This document shows, piece by piece, positions 11,461-21,209 of a DNA stretch of 64,000 nt. The stretch's first letter is position 1. Each line of letters starts with the position of its first letter. Source of the stretch: Epiperipatus broadwayi (lineage: Eukaryota > Onychophora > Udeonychophora > Euonychophora > Peripatidae); contig JAQFVV010006208.1 in the NCBI GenBank assembly GCA_028023455.1, positions 4,822,963 to 4,886,962 on the forward strand, read 5' to 3'. The position numbers were made by a program, and so were the translations under genes. The notes beneath the pieces are model-generated. The model was not told the origin of the DNA. It searched no databases and was given only the letters and a program-made list of their open reading frames with translations.

Positions 11461-11838
11461 ATATCTACAAAGCCTAAACTTGAAATGCTGAAAAGAAAAA
11501 ACTTCATCTATGAAATACCATGTAAATGTGGATTGGTGAGACCAGTCGTCCCATTGAAAAGCATTTGCAAGAACACAAACTGATAATTAGAAGAGAGAAA
11601 ACATATGCCTAAGGTAGAAAACCATATATGTGCCAATGAACATATGTTCAATTGGAAAAATACAAAAATATTGGACAGAGAAGAAAAGGTACAAAGAAGA
11701 AAATTTAAAGAAGCTTCTCACATGACAATGACAAAAAATCCCATAAGCCAACCTAGTGTGATTATACATAATGTATGGAAACCACTAATCAACTTTGCTC
11801 TTAAGAAAAAAGTGAAGAAATCAGGAAAAATCTCATAG
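11461..11838 (+). mobile_element. Penelope-like element remnant, C-terminal coding part
   Basis: The plus strand encodes NFIYEIPCKCGLV, the start of a GIY-YIG domain (VYxIPCxCG), then a damaged YIG segment. A frame at 11605-11838 follows with EHMFNWKNTKILDREEKVQ and RRKFKEASHM, the C-terminal PLE block HxFNWENTKILDRE...RxxKEA. It ends NVWKPLINFALKKKVKK and a stop near 11838. The frame is broken after the CxCG motif. A repeat module with a tRNA-like head (11850-12150) follows immediately. Confidence 0.85.
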
Positions 11839-11849
11839 ATAAGTATATG

Positions 11850-12150
11850 AAATTTCTACAGACTGTTGCCTTTGGCAGGATAGCTGTTGGTTAGAACGTT
11901 CCTTAAAATTCAATAATCAGGAATCTAAGGGTCCAGGTTTGAATCCCATGCTAGTACTGTCACTGGTCAGGCCAACAACACCTGAAGAAGAGGGGAGAAT
12001 AATACCTCTCAAAACATTGTGCATGTACTAACATTTTTGATGTGCTACTACTAACAGTTGACGATATTTTGAATATTTAAATAAAGTTAAATTTTTCTAA
12101 AGACATTCAATACACATTTTAGATGATGAAAATAGTCTAATATAAAAATA
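11850..12150 (+). repeat. PLE 3' module with tRNA-like head and hammerhead-like hairpin
   Basis: Starts GTTGCCTTTGGCAGGATAG and carries a box B-like GGTTTGAATCCC. About 40 bases on comes CTGAAGAAGAGG, a loop, and CCTCTC, but here CAAAA replaces the CGAAA seen in the copy at 61425-61690. Another relative lies at 31300-31500. All three copies follow PLE coding remnants, so the module is likely the PLE 3' untranslated region or terminal repeat. Confidence 0.6.
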
Positions 12151-12159
12151 CAAATAAAA

Positions 12160-13000
12160 CCATACATGTGAGTTTTTTTAATGAAAAGCATTACATGAAT
12201 TTTAGAATATCAAAAAAATAATTTTAAAAATTTGTGAAAGATATTTCTTGATCAGAAAAGAATATTTTAGCCTATATACATATATTGCAATAGTTAATAA
12301 AGTGGAGTCGGGAACTAAGATAAAAATCATGTGATTCTTATAAGATGGTTTGATAAATATTAAAATGTAATTATCATTAGTTGTTATTTCAATCTTTAGA
12401 TTGATTATTTAATTTTTATATATATATACATTTTAACATTGTGGACAAATAAGTTATATTGGATATTTTACCATTATAGTTATTTTAATTAAAAAATAAA
12501 AGGCTATTAATATTTATGTTTAAAGATTTATTTATAAGTGTGTGTATATATTCTCAGCTGAAAGCAAATTTAGACGTCAAGGGCATAGAATATTATGATT
12601 AAAAATAACTAATATAATTGAGAACTAATTGCTTTTTACAAAAAATTTATGGCATTTCGTGTAGTATATTCATATAAAATCATATTACAAAATAATCTTG
12701 TATAATTTAACTGTCTAGTACATATGTGTGTATAAATATGATAAATTTTTTCTACATTGAAGTGAAGATAATGCGCATGTCTATACTTGTTAGATATTTT
12801 TCATATTATTTTTTATTATGCACTAATTATATGATAGATTAAATAAAATATTTTTAGAAGAATATGGGATATTTGATCATACATGGAAATTCTAAAGAAT
12901 ATATTAATTGGATAAATAATATACCTTATTTGTAATTGTTAATTTCTATTTAAATCTTTTGTTTTTTGGTATATATATATATGTTGATACGAAGATTTTC
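12160..13000. other. AT-rich stretch, nothing recognised
   Basis: No gene or shared repeat was recognised. A short (AT)n run lies near 12970. Confidence 0.4.
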
Positions 13001-13007
13001 ACAGGTT

Positions 13008-13541
13008 GCATATATAAAAGACATATTTTGCAGATTCATCCGTGTTAAAAAATTTAAATATTGGTATACCGATGTTTGATTTGATTACACAAGTCATCAA
13101 TGTTAGGAGAGATGAGCATGCTAATGCAGTTAAATAACACTCATCATCATCAGCACTCTCAGTCCATACTATAGATTCAAGTCATAAAATTGATTTTTCT
13201 AGTACCAGGATCATATCCAGATGTATAATCTCTACCAGTGCAAAATTAGAGCAGGCATTGAGATACTTAAAAGGACAGATTTTATCAATAAGTGAGATGA
13301 TACATGTAAAGGTCCTCCTATTTGGAAATATTTTTTTAAAAAACATTCTTAAATTTAACATTTTTGCTATTGGTGGAACTTTAACATTTATTCAAACCAG
13401 TGTTTATAGCGCCTCTACAACCGTCTTTCTATCTTTTATCACCATTAGATGTCTTGTACGATCAAGTCGAAACATCGGTATGTCAATATTAAAATTTTTT
13501 AACACGGATGAACCCGCAAAATATGTCTTATATATTTATGC
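13008..13541. repeat. Element with ~94-bp inverted ends
   Basis: The arm 13008-13102 pairs with 13448-13541. Shared blocks include GACATATTTTGC, TTCATCCGTGTTAAAAAAT and ACCGATGTTT / AAACATCGGT. The arms carry a GAAACATCGG block (right arm) like the GAAAC ends of PLE terminal repeats. The 345-base interior has no recognisable gene. Confidence 0.65.
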
Positions 13542-13798
13542 TGTTAATGAGACTTGAGAATCAAGGATTTATTATTCTTTTCATGAATGCAGTCTTAAGA
13601 AAATTTTTGAAATAAATCATCTTTACAAATTTAAAATATAAATCAATACATCAAACTTCTTTTTACACTTGTTTTTATATGAGATTGTTGTAATAGAAAG
13701 GGATTGAGGTAAAGAGTATTTTTTAATGTTTTATTTTTTGGAATTATTTGGAATATTGGATATTTATATTTATTATTATGTATTTTTATTTTTAGTTG

Positions 13799-13836
13799 CC
13801 TTGATGAAGACTATATTGTAAAATAGTCGAAATGTT
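13799..13836 (+). ncRNA. Hammerhead-like hairpin of Penelope type
   Basis: TTGATGAA is followed by the stem GACTAT, an 8-base loop, ATAGTC and GAAATG. This is the TGATGA-hairpin-GAAA order of hammerhead-derived motifs in PLE terminal repeats. One extra A before the stem and no clear stem I make activity unlikely. Confidence 0.4.
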
Positions 13837-13869
13837 GGTTGTTGGTTATATTTTTATTAGTCATTTAAA

Positions 13870-14880
13870 AACAAGATTTAAAAAGTTTGGTATATTGATT
13901 TATATTTATTAAATCATCTTTACTACATGCAAAACATATAATCATGAAGGGATAGGGGACTCTTGAAACGCAGTATGCAGTTGTATTAATTATAAATTAG
14001 TTTAAATATTTTATCATGTTTTTTGTTGCTATCCAGCACACCAATACGGAGTCTTCTGTGTTATTAAAATGTTTCACGCCTATTTGTAAATATTCATAAA
14101 TCTGAAAATGTGGTGTATGATGTCATTTTGATATTTAAATAAATATGTTGTTTGTAAGATTGGTAATAATGTTGAGGTGTTTCAGAAATATATATGCATC
14201 TTAATAGTATAGCTTTAAATTGAATTATTGTAAATATATTAAGGGATTGGCAAGCAAAAGTAAACTATTATTAGTCATGGTTGTGTTGTCATTATGTAAT
14301 AATACTCTTTTGCCTAAATATTTCCAATCTGCTTTCAATCAGTTTTACCACCAATTCTTGGAAGGGGGGGGGGTAACAAGAAATGGTTAAGATTTTTAAA
14401 AATGTCAACTTATAGCTTGTAAAAAAATAATATATGTTAATCGTTTTTTTTTTAATTATTATTTTATATTTTGATTATAAATTGTTAAAGGTTTATTGAC
14501 ATTTCAATAAAGCAAATTAAATCCAATTTATCCAAATCACTGTGTATATATGTACAATAAAAGATTTTTGCTAAAAAGTGTTCGAAGTAATTTGAATAAA
14601 TTGGATTTATATAAGATATTACAGCAAAAATAAAATGTGATTTGGGTAATATTTCTGAAAGCAATTTAGTAAAAAAAACTACAAAAGTAACGAAAATTGA
14701 AGTAGGTTAGAAGTAAATATTTTTAATATGTTTATTTCATTTAAATACATATCTGCATATTTAATATATTTTTTGGCAAAGACACATGTGCATATAAATA
14801 CTAAAGGCCTTGTATTTTATGAGGGTACTGGTCTGCCATTTTCTTGACCTGAATGTGAATCCAATCAGATAAAACTTGGC
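13870..14880. other. AT-rich stretch, nothing recognised
   Basis: No gene or shared repeat was seen. A G-run lies near 14365. Confidence 0.4.
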
Positions 14881-14899
14881 AATATTTTCCAAGTTCTGA

Positions 14900-15440
14900 T
14901 CGTGCTTATAACTTTTAAAAGGTAGATAGCCTGCCCATAACTAAACCAGTTCACCATCCTTTATTAGTAAATTAATAACTAAGTATTCTTTTTGTTGATA
15001 CAAATGGTGTACCATTATCTGTTATAATAGCTTTTGGCTTTCTAGCAACTCCAAAATATTGAAATATTATCACACGAATATGTACTTACATGTAGCACTC
15101 TAAGAATAGTTACATACTTTAAAAATAGATCTTACATAACAAATAACTATCTAATTTACCTTAATTGGAGTAAAGGTCCATGATAATCTCTGGAAACATA
15201 TTCCCAAACCAACAGTAATATTGGGTTGTAATTGACCTGCATAAGTTTTATTGATCGGTTGGTTCGTTAACATATTTCACAATTGTTAAGCACAGACTGC
15301 TGTATGTGTTACACCAATAAAACCAACTACTTAACAAAAGCTCTCTTTTTCTGCCTCCACAATTTTCCACATAATCCATGAGTGAATTTAATTTTAAAGA
15401 GATACACATAGATAGTAGAATAACCAAGAATAGAAAACCA
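14900..15440 (-). mobile_element. LTR retrotransposon integrase remnant
   Basis: On the minus strand 15070-14990 reads GVARKPKAIITDNGTPFV and then STKRI. This matches the second catalytic aspartate block (TDNGTxF) of retroviral-type integrases. Upstream on the same strand, about 15210-15155, WEYVSRDYHGPLLQLR matches the first catalytic block (W...V..DxxGP). Before that a CEIC segment near 15270 fits the end of the zinc-binding region. Stops and frame changes separate these blocks. No LTRs were recognised. Gypsy-like or BEL-like cannot be decided. Confidence 0.75.
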
Positions 15441-15469
15441 TGTAAATCCATACAATGTAACAGTTGGAA

Positions 15470-15930
15470 AGCTTAAAAAATAATAAACTTGACCTTCATT
15501 ATTTCTTTATGCAGGGCTGTTATAGAGATCTGTAGTCAACTATGAGCTACTTAAAGGCTGTTTAACTGTTACATACATATTAAATGTAGTCTTGAAAGTT
15601 TTTTTTATAATTGACCATTAATAAATAGAAATACATTTATTGTAATATCTTTAATTTTTAAATATTAAATAGCTAAATACAAGTGGCCCATGAATATTCT
15701 GATTTAAATAGTTTTATTGTTTAAATAAATACAGTACTACTAAAAAGAGACGGAACAATATTTACAAAAAGCATTGGTCGTTTGATTAGTTGACATTTTT
15801 ACATTATCAAATTGTGGAAGTAATTATTAAGTCATGAAATTTAAATCTCTTAAAATAGTTTAGTGAAAGTTCCCATTTTCTCTTGATCAAAATAATTTCA
15901 TTTATATGCAAATAAGTATGTTTTAAATAG
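15470..15930. other. AT-rich stretch, nothing recognised
   Basis: No gene or shared repeat was recognised. Confidence 0.4.
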
Positions 15931-15934
15931 CCAT

Positions 15935-16640
15935 ATAGGACTAAACTAAGTTCAGGTACACCATATATTACTAGCTTTAGCAATATAACATCGCCAAAGC
16001 CTCAATACCAAAAATATTATAGTTTTGCTTTTGAGGCTTTGGCAATGTTATATTGCTAAAGCTATTAATATATGGTGTATCTGAATTTAGTTTAGTCCTA
16101 TATGTCTATTTAAATTAGATAGCTAGATTTGAAGTCATATAGATATCTGAAAATTTCAGATTTTCTACTTAATAGTTAACTATAATATAAATGATGGGCT
16201 TGAGCTGGTATTTTTAGATCTAATGTCTGAATATCCTAGTGCCTCACTGATGATAGACATAGTTTGAAACTGGTTTGGGGATAGGGATATTCAGAAAAGC
16301 TTGTTAAGAGCTATTAGCATGCTCATTATATTATATGTACAAGCTTATTAAATTAAGTCAGGTAATGTATGACTTGATTTTCTTACTATTATAGTTTTTC
16401 TTTTGAGACTTTGGCAATGTAATATTGCTAAAGCTATGAATACATAGTGTATCTGAACTTAGTTCAGTCCTATATGGCTATTTAAGTTAGATAGCTGGAT
16501 TTGAAGACATATAAATGTCTGAAAAATTTAAATAACTGTATATAGATAGAATTTAAATGATAGACAATACATTACATTTGTAGCTCACACTTATTAAGTT
16601 ACATGATGTATGACATAATTTTCTTACTATTGTTTTTTAA
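15935..16640 (+). repeat. Family C: snap-back start plus two head-to-tail units
   Basis: Bases 15935-16015 pair with 16020-16125 as a palindrome (GCTTTAGCAATATAACAT / ATGTTATATTGCTAAAGC). The right arm opens a unit that contains CTGAATTTAGTTTAG and a hammerhead motif at 16242-16280, and ends near 16390. A second unit starts about 373 bases after the first (16393) and is internally deleted, losing the hammerhead. Direct tandem units with a ribozyme are typical of PLE terminal repeats and retrozymes. The block ends just before the titin-like exon at 16697. Confidence 0.75.
16242..16280 (+). ncRNA. Family C type-I hammerhead ribozyme motif
   Basis: CTGATGA lies at 16247-16253. Stem II is AGAC (16255-16258) with GTTT (16262-16265), with one extra T before it. 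GAAA is at 16266-16269. Stem III is two pairs (AC with GT) around TG. The cleavage triplet GTT ends at 16275. Stem I pairs TGGGG (16276-16280) with CCTCA (16242-16246), including one G-T wobble. All core bases are present. The T bulge next to stem II makes full activity uncertain. Confidence 0.6.
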
Positions 16641-16696
16641 TTACTGTGGAGGACCTCTAATAATAATGATAATACATTTTTATTTTTTGTTTGCAG

Positions 16697-16826
16697 ATGA
16701 ACCAAAGTGGAGAGATATATACTCTTACTATTCGTGAAACCTTTCCAGAGGATGCTGGTGTTTTCAGTGTTCGTGCAGTTAATAAAAATGGCCGTGCTGA
16801 CTCATCTGCTCAACTTATAGTTGAAA
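16697..16826 (+). CDS. Titin-like exon: C-terminal half of an I-set Ig domain
   Basis: This 130-base exon is framed by an acceptor (TTTTTTGTTTGCAG) and a GTAAGC donor. It encodes 43 residues from MNQSGEIYTLTIRE to SSAQLIVE, plus one base of the next codon (phase 0 in, phase 1 out). TFPEDAGVFSVRAVNKNGR is the E-F strand region of an I-set Ig domain of the titin/sallimus/twitchin type. The F-strand cysteine is replaced by valine, as in some muscle Ig domains. The N-terminal half, with the core tryptophan, must lie in an upstream exon that I did not find in 16.7 kb. The ATG at the exon start is internal, not an initiator. Confidence 0.85.
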
Positions 16827-18938
16827 GTAAGCCATAAGGATATCATCTCCTTCCATCATCCAAGCCCCACTCCAGCAATTCAATGCACAATTGTTTTATC
16901 AAGACCCTCTTAATATGGTGCTATGTTATGCAATGCCTTCATAAATTTTTATTTTTTATATATATATATTAATTAAAACCAATGAGGGTTGAACCCACAT
17001 TTAAATTCTATTAAAAAAAGTTTTTCATTGAATATTTTAAATTAAACTCCAAGGTGCAAAAAGATTTAAATCGATTCCCACTGTAATATATTATTACAAG
17101 AGCTGTTTTATTATATATATAAATATATTTTATTTTGAAGAAAAGTCACATAAAAAAAAAAAGTAGAATCATGTTTCAAATTTTATGAAATATAAATTTT
17201 TGTTTATATTTAAAGAAATATATATATATTGATGCTATGATTGTAAGGAACTTACACAAAGTTTTATCATTTTTGACATTCATTTAAAAAAATGAAAATA
17301 TTATTTTTTAAAAAATATATAAACTTGTTGTTGATTTTCCACTAATAGGGCCTAACTTACTTGCTATTTATATATTTCATGTTTTTATTTTTTATTTTTT
17401 GCTTTATCAAATATTTTGTTTTTTCTCTCCAAATTCTACTGTTCTGCGAATCTCCTGAAATCTACGTTACAAACATCTGTATGAAGATTATCCTACTGAC
17501 TTACCTTAGTTTGTCCTTTGTGTTGCATGAAATTTCTGGTGAAATGATTATTATAATGTTTGCTTTGAAAAATTTAATTCTATAGCAGATTATCTGTTTA
17601 TAAAACCACTAAAGCTTAAATGTATTTCTGGTAAGTAATGTTTTGCTGTGTGTAGATTAACATGACTTATTTTTGTTGTTGATGCATGATTTATTGTGTT
17701 CATTAAAATTAACTTGGAAACAAACAAATAGTTTTTGTATATATAATTAATGCAATTAACACAATTTGCGGCTTAATTATTATTAATTTATTAAATTTTT
17801 TTCTTTGAAAAATAATGTTGAAAACTTTTGAAACCTTTTGTAAGTTCTGCAGACCTGTTGATTTATTTTTTGTTTTTTTTTGGATCAAATTTTTGTTTAT
17901 TTATTTATTTTTGTTATTGTTGATTAAAGAATAAAACAATAATTATCCTTAATATTAAGGGTAGATATGGCATTTAATTATTTACTATATTTTTATGTGT
18001 AAACAGGTCTACAAGATTTGCATAGCATGCAATAAAAACAGTAAAGATAATTGTTTTATGTAAAAAAAAAAAAAAAGAGGGGGGAGGGGCTTTTAAAGTG
18101 AATTGTGAATTTTATTTAATAGATGGCTAGTTGTATTTTTAAATAAATTTATGCATGGGCTTACCCATAATGAATTGTAACAATGTTGTTTAATAAAAAT
18201 ATGTATTTGTCAATAACTTCTGTTTTTGTCTGTTGTCTTTGTGATGTATTTCAATTTTATCTTTATTGATTTCATTTTACATAAATAATAAAAATACATT
18301 AATTCAAAAGCAAACTCATCAAAGAAAGAAAAAAAGTACTATATATAATTTTTTACTTATTGAATTCGTATATTACACATTTAGACAATGACGCACACTC
18401 TTATATGCTTTATGTGTGTACATATATACAGGATATGTATATCAACGAAACCTGTACATATGTATATACACATACATATACGCACATCAATTCCATACAA
18501 GAACAAGATACATACAAATGTTCATGCATTTAGCTATTATAATTTTTTTTTCACATACACATATATATACGATACAACAGGCAAATATATAAATTAAACA
18601 AATTTATAAATGTAGACACATTCGCACTTATATGTGTATGTGGGAGTAAAATTATATTAGTTTTTCCACTCACACTCATATATATATGTATACGCAGATA
18701 GTAAGTTCTATATATGTGAATCCAGAAAGCATTTAGTAATGAAAATATTCTTTCAATTACAATCAAACTCACATATTTGCATATACACGCTTATATATAT
18801 TATTACAACTAATACAGCCATAAAGAGAAAAGTAGGAAACAAAGTTTTGTTTCTCCTATATCTCAGCGAAAGACTTCAATCTCACTTGCAATAGTCTTTA
18901 AATACTTCTTGAATATTCTAAGCATTTTTTTTTTTATT
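16827..18938 (+). other. First part of titin-like intron 1
   Basis: AT-rich intron with poly-T and poly-A runs. The open frame 17361-17585 is low-complexity and not credible. No shared repeat was recognised before the low-complexity block at 18390. Confidence 0.6.
18390..18790. repeat. Low-complexity TA/CA-rich block
   Basis: Imperfect ATACATATATA/CACATA runs fill this stretch. The two open frames at 18388-18597 and 18551-18772 are products of this composition. Confidence 0.6.
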
Positions 18939-18939
18939 T

Positions 18940-19014
18940 GTCAAAGCGTCTGCCGAACCCGGGATAACTGCTTAGAAAGCAGCTAAGCTAACCTCTAGGC
19001 CACCAACGCTTGAC
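18940..19014 (-). mobile_element. tRNA-like SINE, minus orientation
   Basis: On the minus strand the unit starts GTCAAGCGTTGGTGGCCTAG (box A region), has an arm CTGCTTTCTAAGCAG with a TTTCTAA loop, a box B-like CGGGTTCGGC, and closes GCGTCTGCC... ACGCTTTGAC. GTCAAGCGTTG and the terminal CGCTTTGAC pair as an extended outer stem. Poly-T (poly-A on the element strand) lies beside it. It is within titin-like intron 1. Confidence 0.8.
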
Positions 19015-19310
19015 AACATTTTTTTTTTTTTTTTTGAAAGTATTTATCTTGTTGAAGCTTTGTGGTTAATCTCATCTTTTGGGCGCATCTACATAAAAAA
19101 AAAATACAAGATCTTAAAAAAATTAAATTAAACATTATTTTTTGCCAACATGAATATTTTTTTTTAATAATAGTTTTTTTTCTGTTTAAAATTTTTTTAA
19201 AACATTTATTAAATCTATAGTATATGCGATTATTTAATAAATTTTATTAAGCAATTAAAATTACTATTTAAAAAATTCAAATTGTTTTACAAGCAAAAAT
19301 AAATGTATAC

Positions 19311-19387
19311 CTGTTGCTCTCTTATAATCCTCTCCGAACTTCTTAACTGTTTAACATCTCGCTGGATAACTTCGCCTCTTCGTTTTG
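19311..19387 (-). CDS. Candidate 77-bp antisense exon
   Basis: On the minus strand a good acceptor (TTCTCTTTTATTTAG) precedes a 77-base open segment that is followed by a GTATAC donor after CAG. In the frame that stays open it encodes KRRGEVIQRDVKQLRSSER and then IIREQQ, a charged, helix-prone peptide. The segment is richer in G and C than the DNA on either side. It could be an exon of a gene nested antisense in titin-like intron 1, a mobile-element exon, or chance. No partner exon was found. Confidence 0.3.
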
Positions 19388-19503
19388 CTAAATAAAAGAG
19401 AATCTTTTAGTAAGTAGGTTACAGAGCTTTGTGGGATTTGTAAAGTTTGCTATTGAGTTATCCACTTAGAGACTTATTAGATAATCAAATTGCCACCAGA
19501 CGT

Positions 19504-19668
19504 TTCGTTACCATAAAAGGCTTGTCTATAATATAAGGTGTATCATTTATCAAAACATTATTAAATCATTGGATGAAGATGTTCGCAAAAAAGGCTACAC
19601 TAAGAACTTAACAAGGAAATTTGTAGAGAGAAAACCAAAATTTAAAAAAGGGCGGATCTTGGCATGAA
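19504..19668 (+). other. Coding-like stretch of unknown origin
   Basis: One frame stays open for about 59 codons and includes KSLDEDVRKKGYTKNLTRK and FVERKPKFKKGRILA before a stop. Composition looks protein-like rather than AT noise. I do not recognise the family. A decayed transposon fragment is the likeliest explanation. Confidence 0.25.
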
Positions 19669-19845
19669 ATCAGATATTTGTAGTTTGCTTTTGAACTGGA
19701 ATAAGTTTTTACTATTTTTAATTAAAGCATATACAGAATGTTTAAATATATTAAAACAAATATAAAGTTAAATAATTAAGATTGTGTGTGTCTTATTTTT
19801 AGTATAAATAAATATATATATTATATTTTTATTATTTTATTTTAG

Positions 19846-20280
19846 CTCTGCCTAAGCCTCAAAAAACCGAGCTGGATGTTACAACAGCTGTAATCAAAAA
19901 AATAGAAGAGGTGAAATTACCCCCACCACCTCTACCTCAAGAAGTAGATATTACCACAACAGTTCAAATAGTAGAAACAAAAAAGATTGATCTTAAACCA
20001 CCTCAATTAATAAAGCCATTAGAACCAAGCAAAGTATCCGATGGACAGAGCGCTACATTGGAATGTATTATTTCAGCGCCACCTAATGTCACGATCATTT
20101 GGTTCAAGGATGAAAAAGAAATACAACCATCCAGAGATTTTCAAATCTCGTATAATCGTCAGACCCAAAAAGCAGCTTTAACAATAGCTGAAGTTTTTCC
20201 CGAAGATGAAGGACTTTATATATGTAAGGCCTTCAATCAAGCAGGGGAAGTGAGTACTGCTGCTTCTCTAACTGTTCAGG
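19846..20280 (+). CDS. Titin-like exon: linker plus one I-set Ig domain
   Basis: This 435-base exon runs from an acceptor (TTATTATTTTATTTTAG) to a GTAAGG donor, phase 1 on both sides. Residues ~1-52 form a proline-, lysine-, valine- and threonine-rich linker (KLPPPPLPQEVDITTTVQIV). Residues ~53-144 form an I-set Ig domain: PPQLIKPLEP A strand, B-strand cysteine in ATLECIIS, core tryptophan in VTIIWFKDEKEI, SRDFQIS, and EVFPEDEGLYICKAFNQAG with the F-strand cysteine. Both disulfide cysteines are present, unlike the next two Ig exons. The protein is probably a sarcomeric titin/sallimus-like filament. Twitchin-like proteins share this fold but not usually such linkers. Confidence 0.9.
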
Positions 20281-20860
20281 GTAAGGAAATTATCATCAAC
20301 AACAAATTATAAATAAAATGTATCGCATACATTTGTGTGTGTGAATATATACATACAGTAAACACCCACATATTCAAATAAATAAAAATTTATATATCTC
20401 ACCGCTGGGACACATATGAATATTTATGTCAATAAATTAAAACAAGTCGCAAATATACAAAATATGCATACGATTCCCATGACAGTTTAAAACTATTCAT
20501 TGCCATACTTGAGGCGGTACAAAAATGTATAACAGCTCTACAAAGTATTTTAAAGACAATATATTTGCCCCTGAATATATATTTATAATATAACTTAAAA
20601 GATAATTTTTATGAAAATTATTGACAAAATAAGCACTTTTTAAATACTTTTTTCTCTCTCAGATTCTTTTTATAATGAAAAAAAAAAGTGACATTCGATA
20701 TATGATCCAAAACAACCCTCGTTTTGAATTAAATTGATTCGTTCTGATTGTTGTGTGTTTGTCCACACACCCTCTTTTGGCTGCAGTAGTAGGCGGAAAG
20801 CATTAATAGTTTCACTATTTATTTTACTTTATAATCGCAAGCTTAATTGTAAATATAAGC
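20281..20860 (+). other. Start of the 28-kb titin-like intron 2
   Basis: AT-rich, no repeat family recognised before 20865. Intron 2 spans 20281-48369 and contains most of the mobile DNA listed below. Confidence 0.5.
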
Positions 20861-20957
20861 GATTTGAACTCAGGCTTTCAAGCAACCTTCAACTATTCAC
20901 ACTATCTCATACTACTGATGCACATGACCACACACATGTAGAAAAGATAAATAATCA

Positions 20958-20999
20958 CCAATATACGTATTTCATGCTGAACCAGCACTCATCAGTTGG
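20958..20999 (-). ncRNA. Family B type-I hammerhead ribozyme motif, intact core
   Basis: On the minus strand CCAA (20999-20996) precedes CTGATGA (20995-20989). Stem II is GTGC with GCAT around a TGGTTCA loop, with a G-T pair at the position usually G-C. GAAA follows (20973-20970). Then TACGTAT can form a 2-3 bp stem III, the cleavage triplet is ATA, and TTGG (20961-20958) pairs with CCAA as a 4-bp stem I. Every conserved core base is present, and the short stem III fits minimal type-I hammerheads. The family-wide consensus with GCAC before GAAA (seen at 39013-39023) would restore a G-C closing pair. Confidence 0.7.
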
Positions 21000-21070
21000 C
21001 CCAGATTGTCATCTCCCACACTCATATATATATAATCATTGCTCAGTTTATATTAAGATGATAATCTGGA

Positions 21071-21110
21071 TCAACTGATGAATGCTGGTTCGGCATGAAA
21101 TACGATTATT
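21071..21110 (+). ncRNA. Family B hammerhead motif, second copy of the palindrome
   Basis: TCAA precedes CTGATGA (21075-21081). Stem II is ATGC (21082-21085) with GCAT (21093-21096), and GAAA follows at 21097-21100. The closing pair is A-T and the 3' TTGG partner of stem I is lost (TACGATTATT), so this copy is probably inactive. Confidence 0.55.
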
Positions 21111-21209
21111 TATCTTTTCTACATGTGTGTGGTCATGTGTATCAGTAGTATGAGATAGTGTGGATAGTTGAAGGTTGTTTGAAAGTCTGAGTTCAAATCC
21201 CCTATATTT

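Larger units (their letters stand above)
20865..21205. repeat. Family B snap-back: two copies head to head
   Basis: The left arm (minus copy) and right arm (plus copy) share GATTTGAACTCAGGCTTTCA / GAAAGTCTGAGTTCAAATC at the outer ends and CACACATGTAGAAAAGAT / ATCTTTTCTACATGTGTG inside. Each arm carries its own hammerhead motif (20958-20999 minus, 21071-21110 plus). The arms are only a few percent apart, so the palindrome is fairly young. Confidence 0.85.

Noticed and set aside
16697-16699. ATG as a start codon of the first visible exon
   Set aside because: It follows a splice acceptor directly and the peptide starts mid Ig domain, so it is an internal methionine.
18388-18772. Two open frames in opposite strands
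   Set aside because: They lie in TA/CA low-complexity DNA and have no features.
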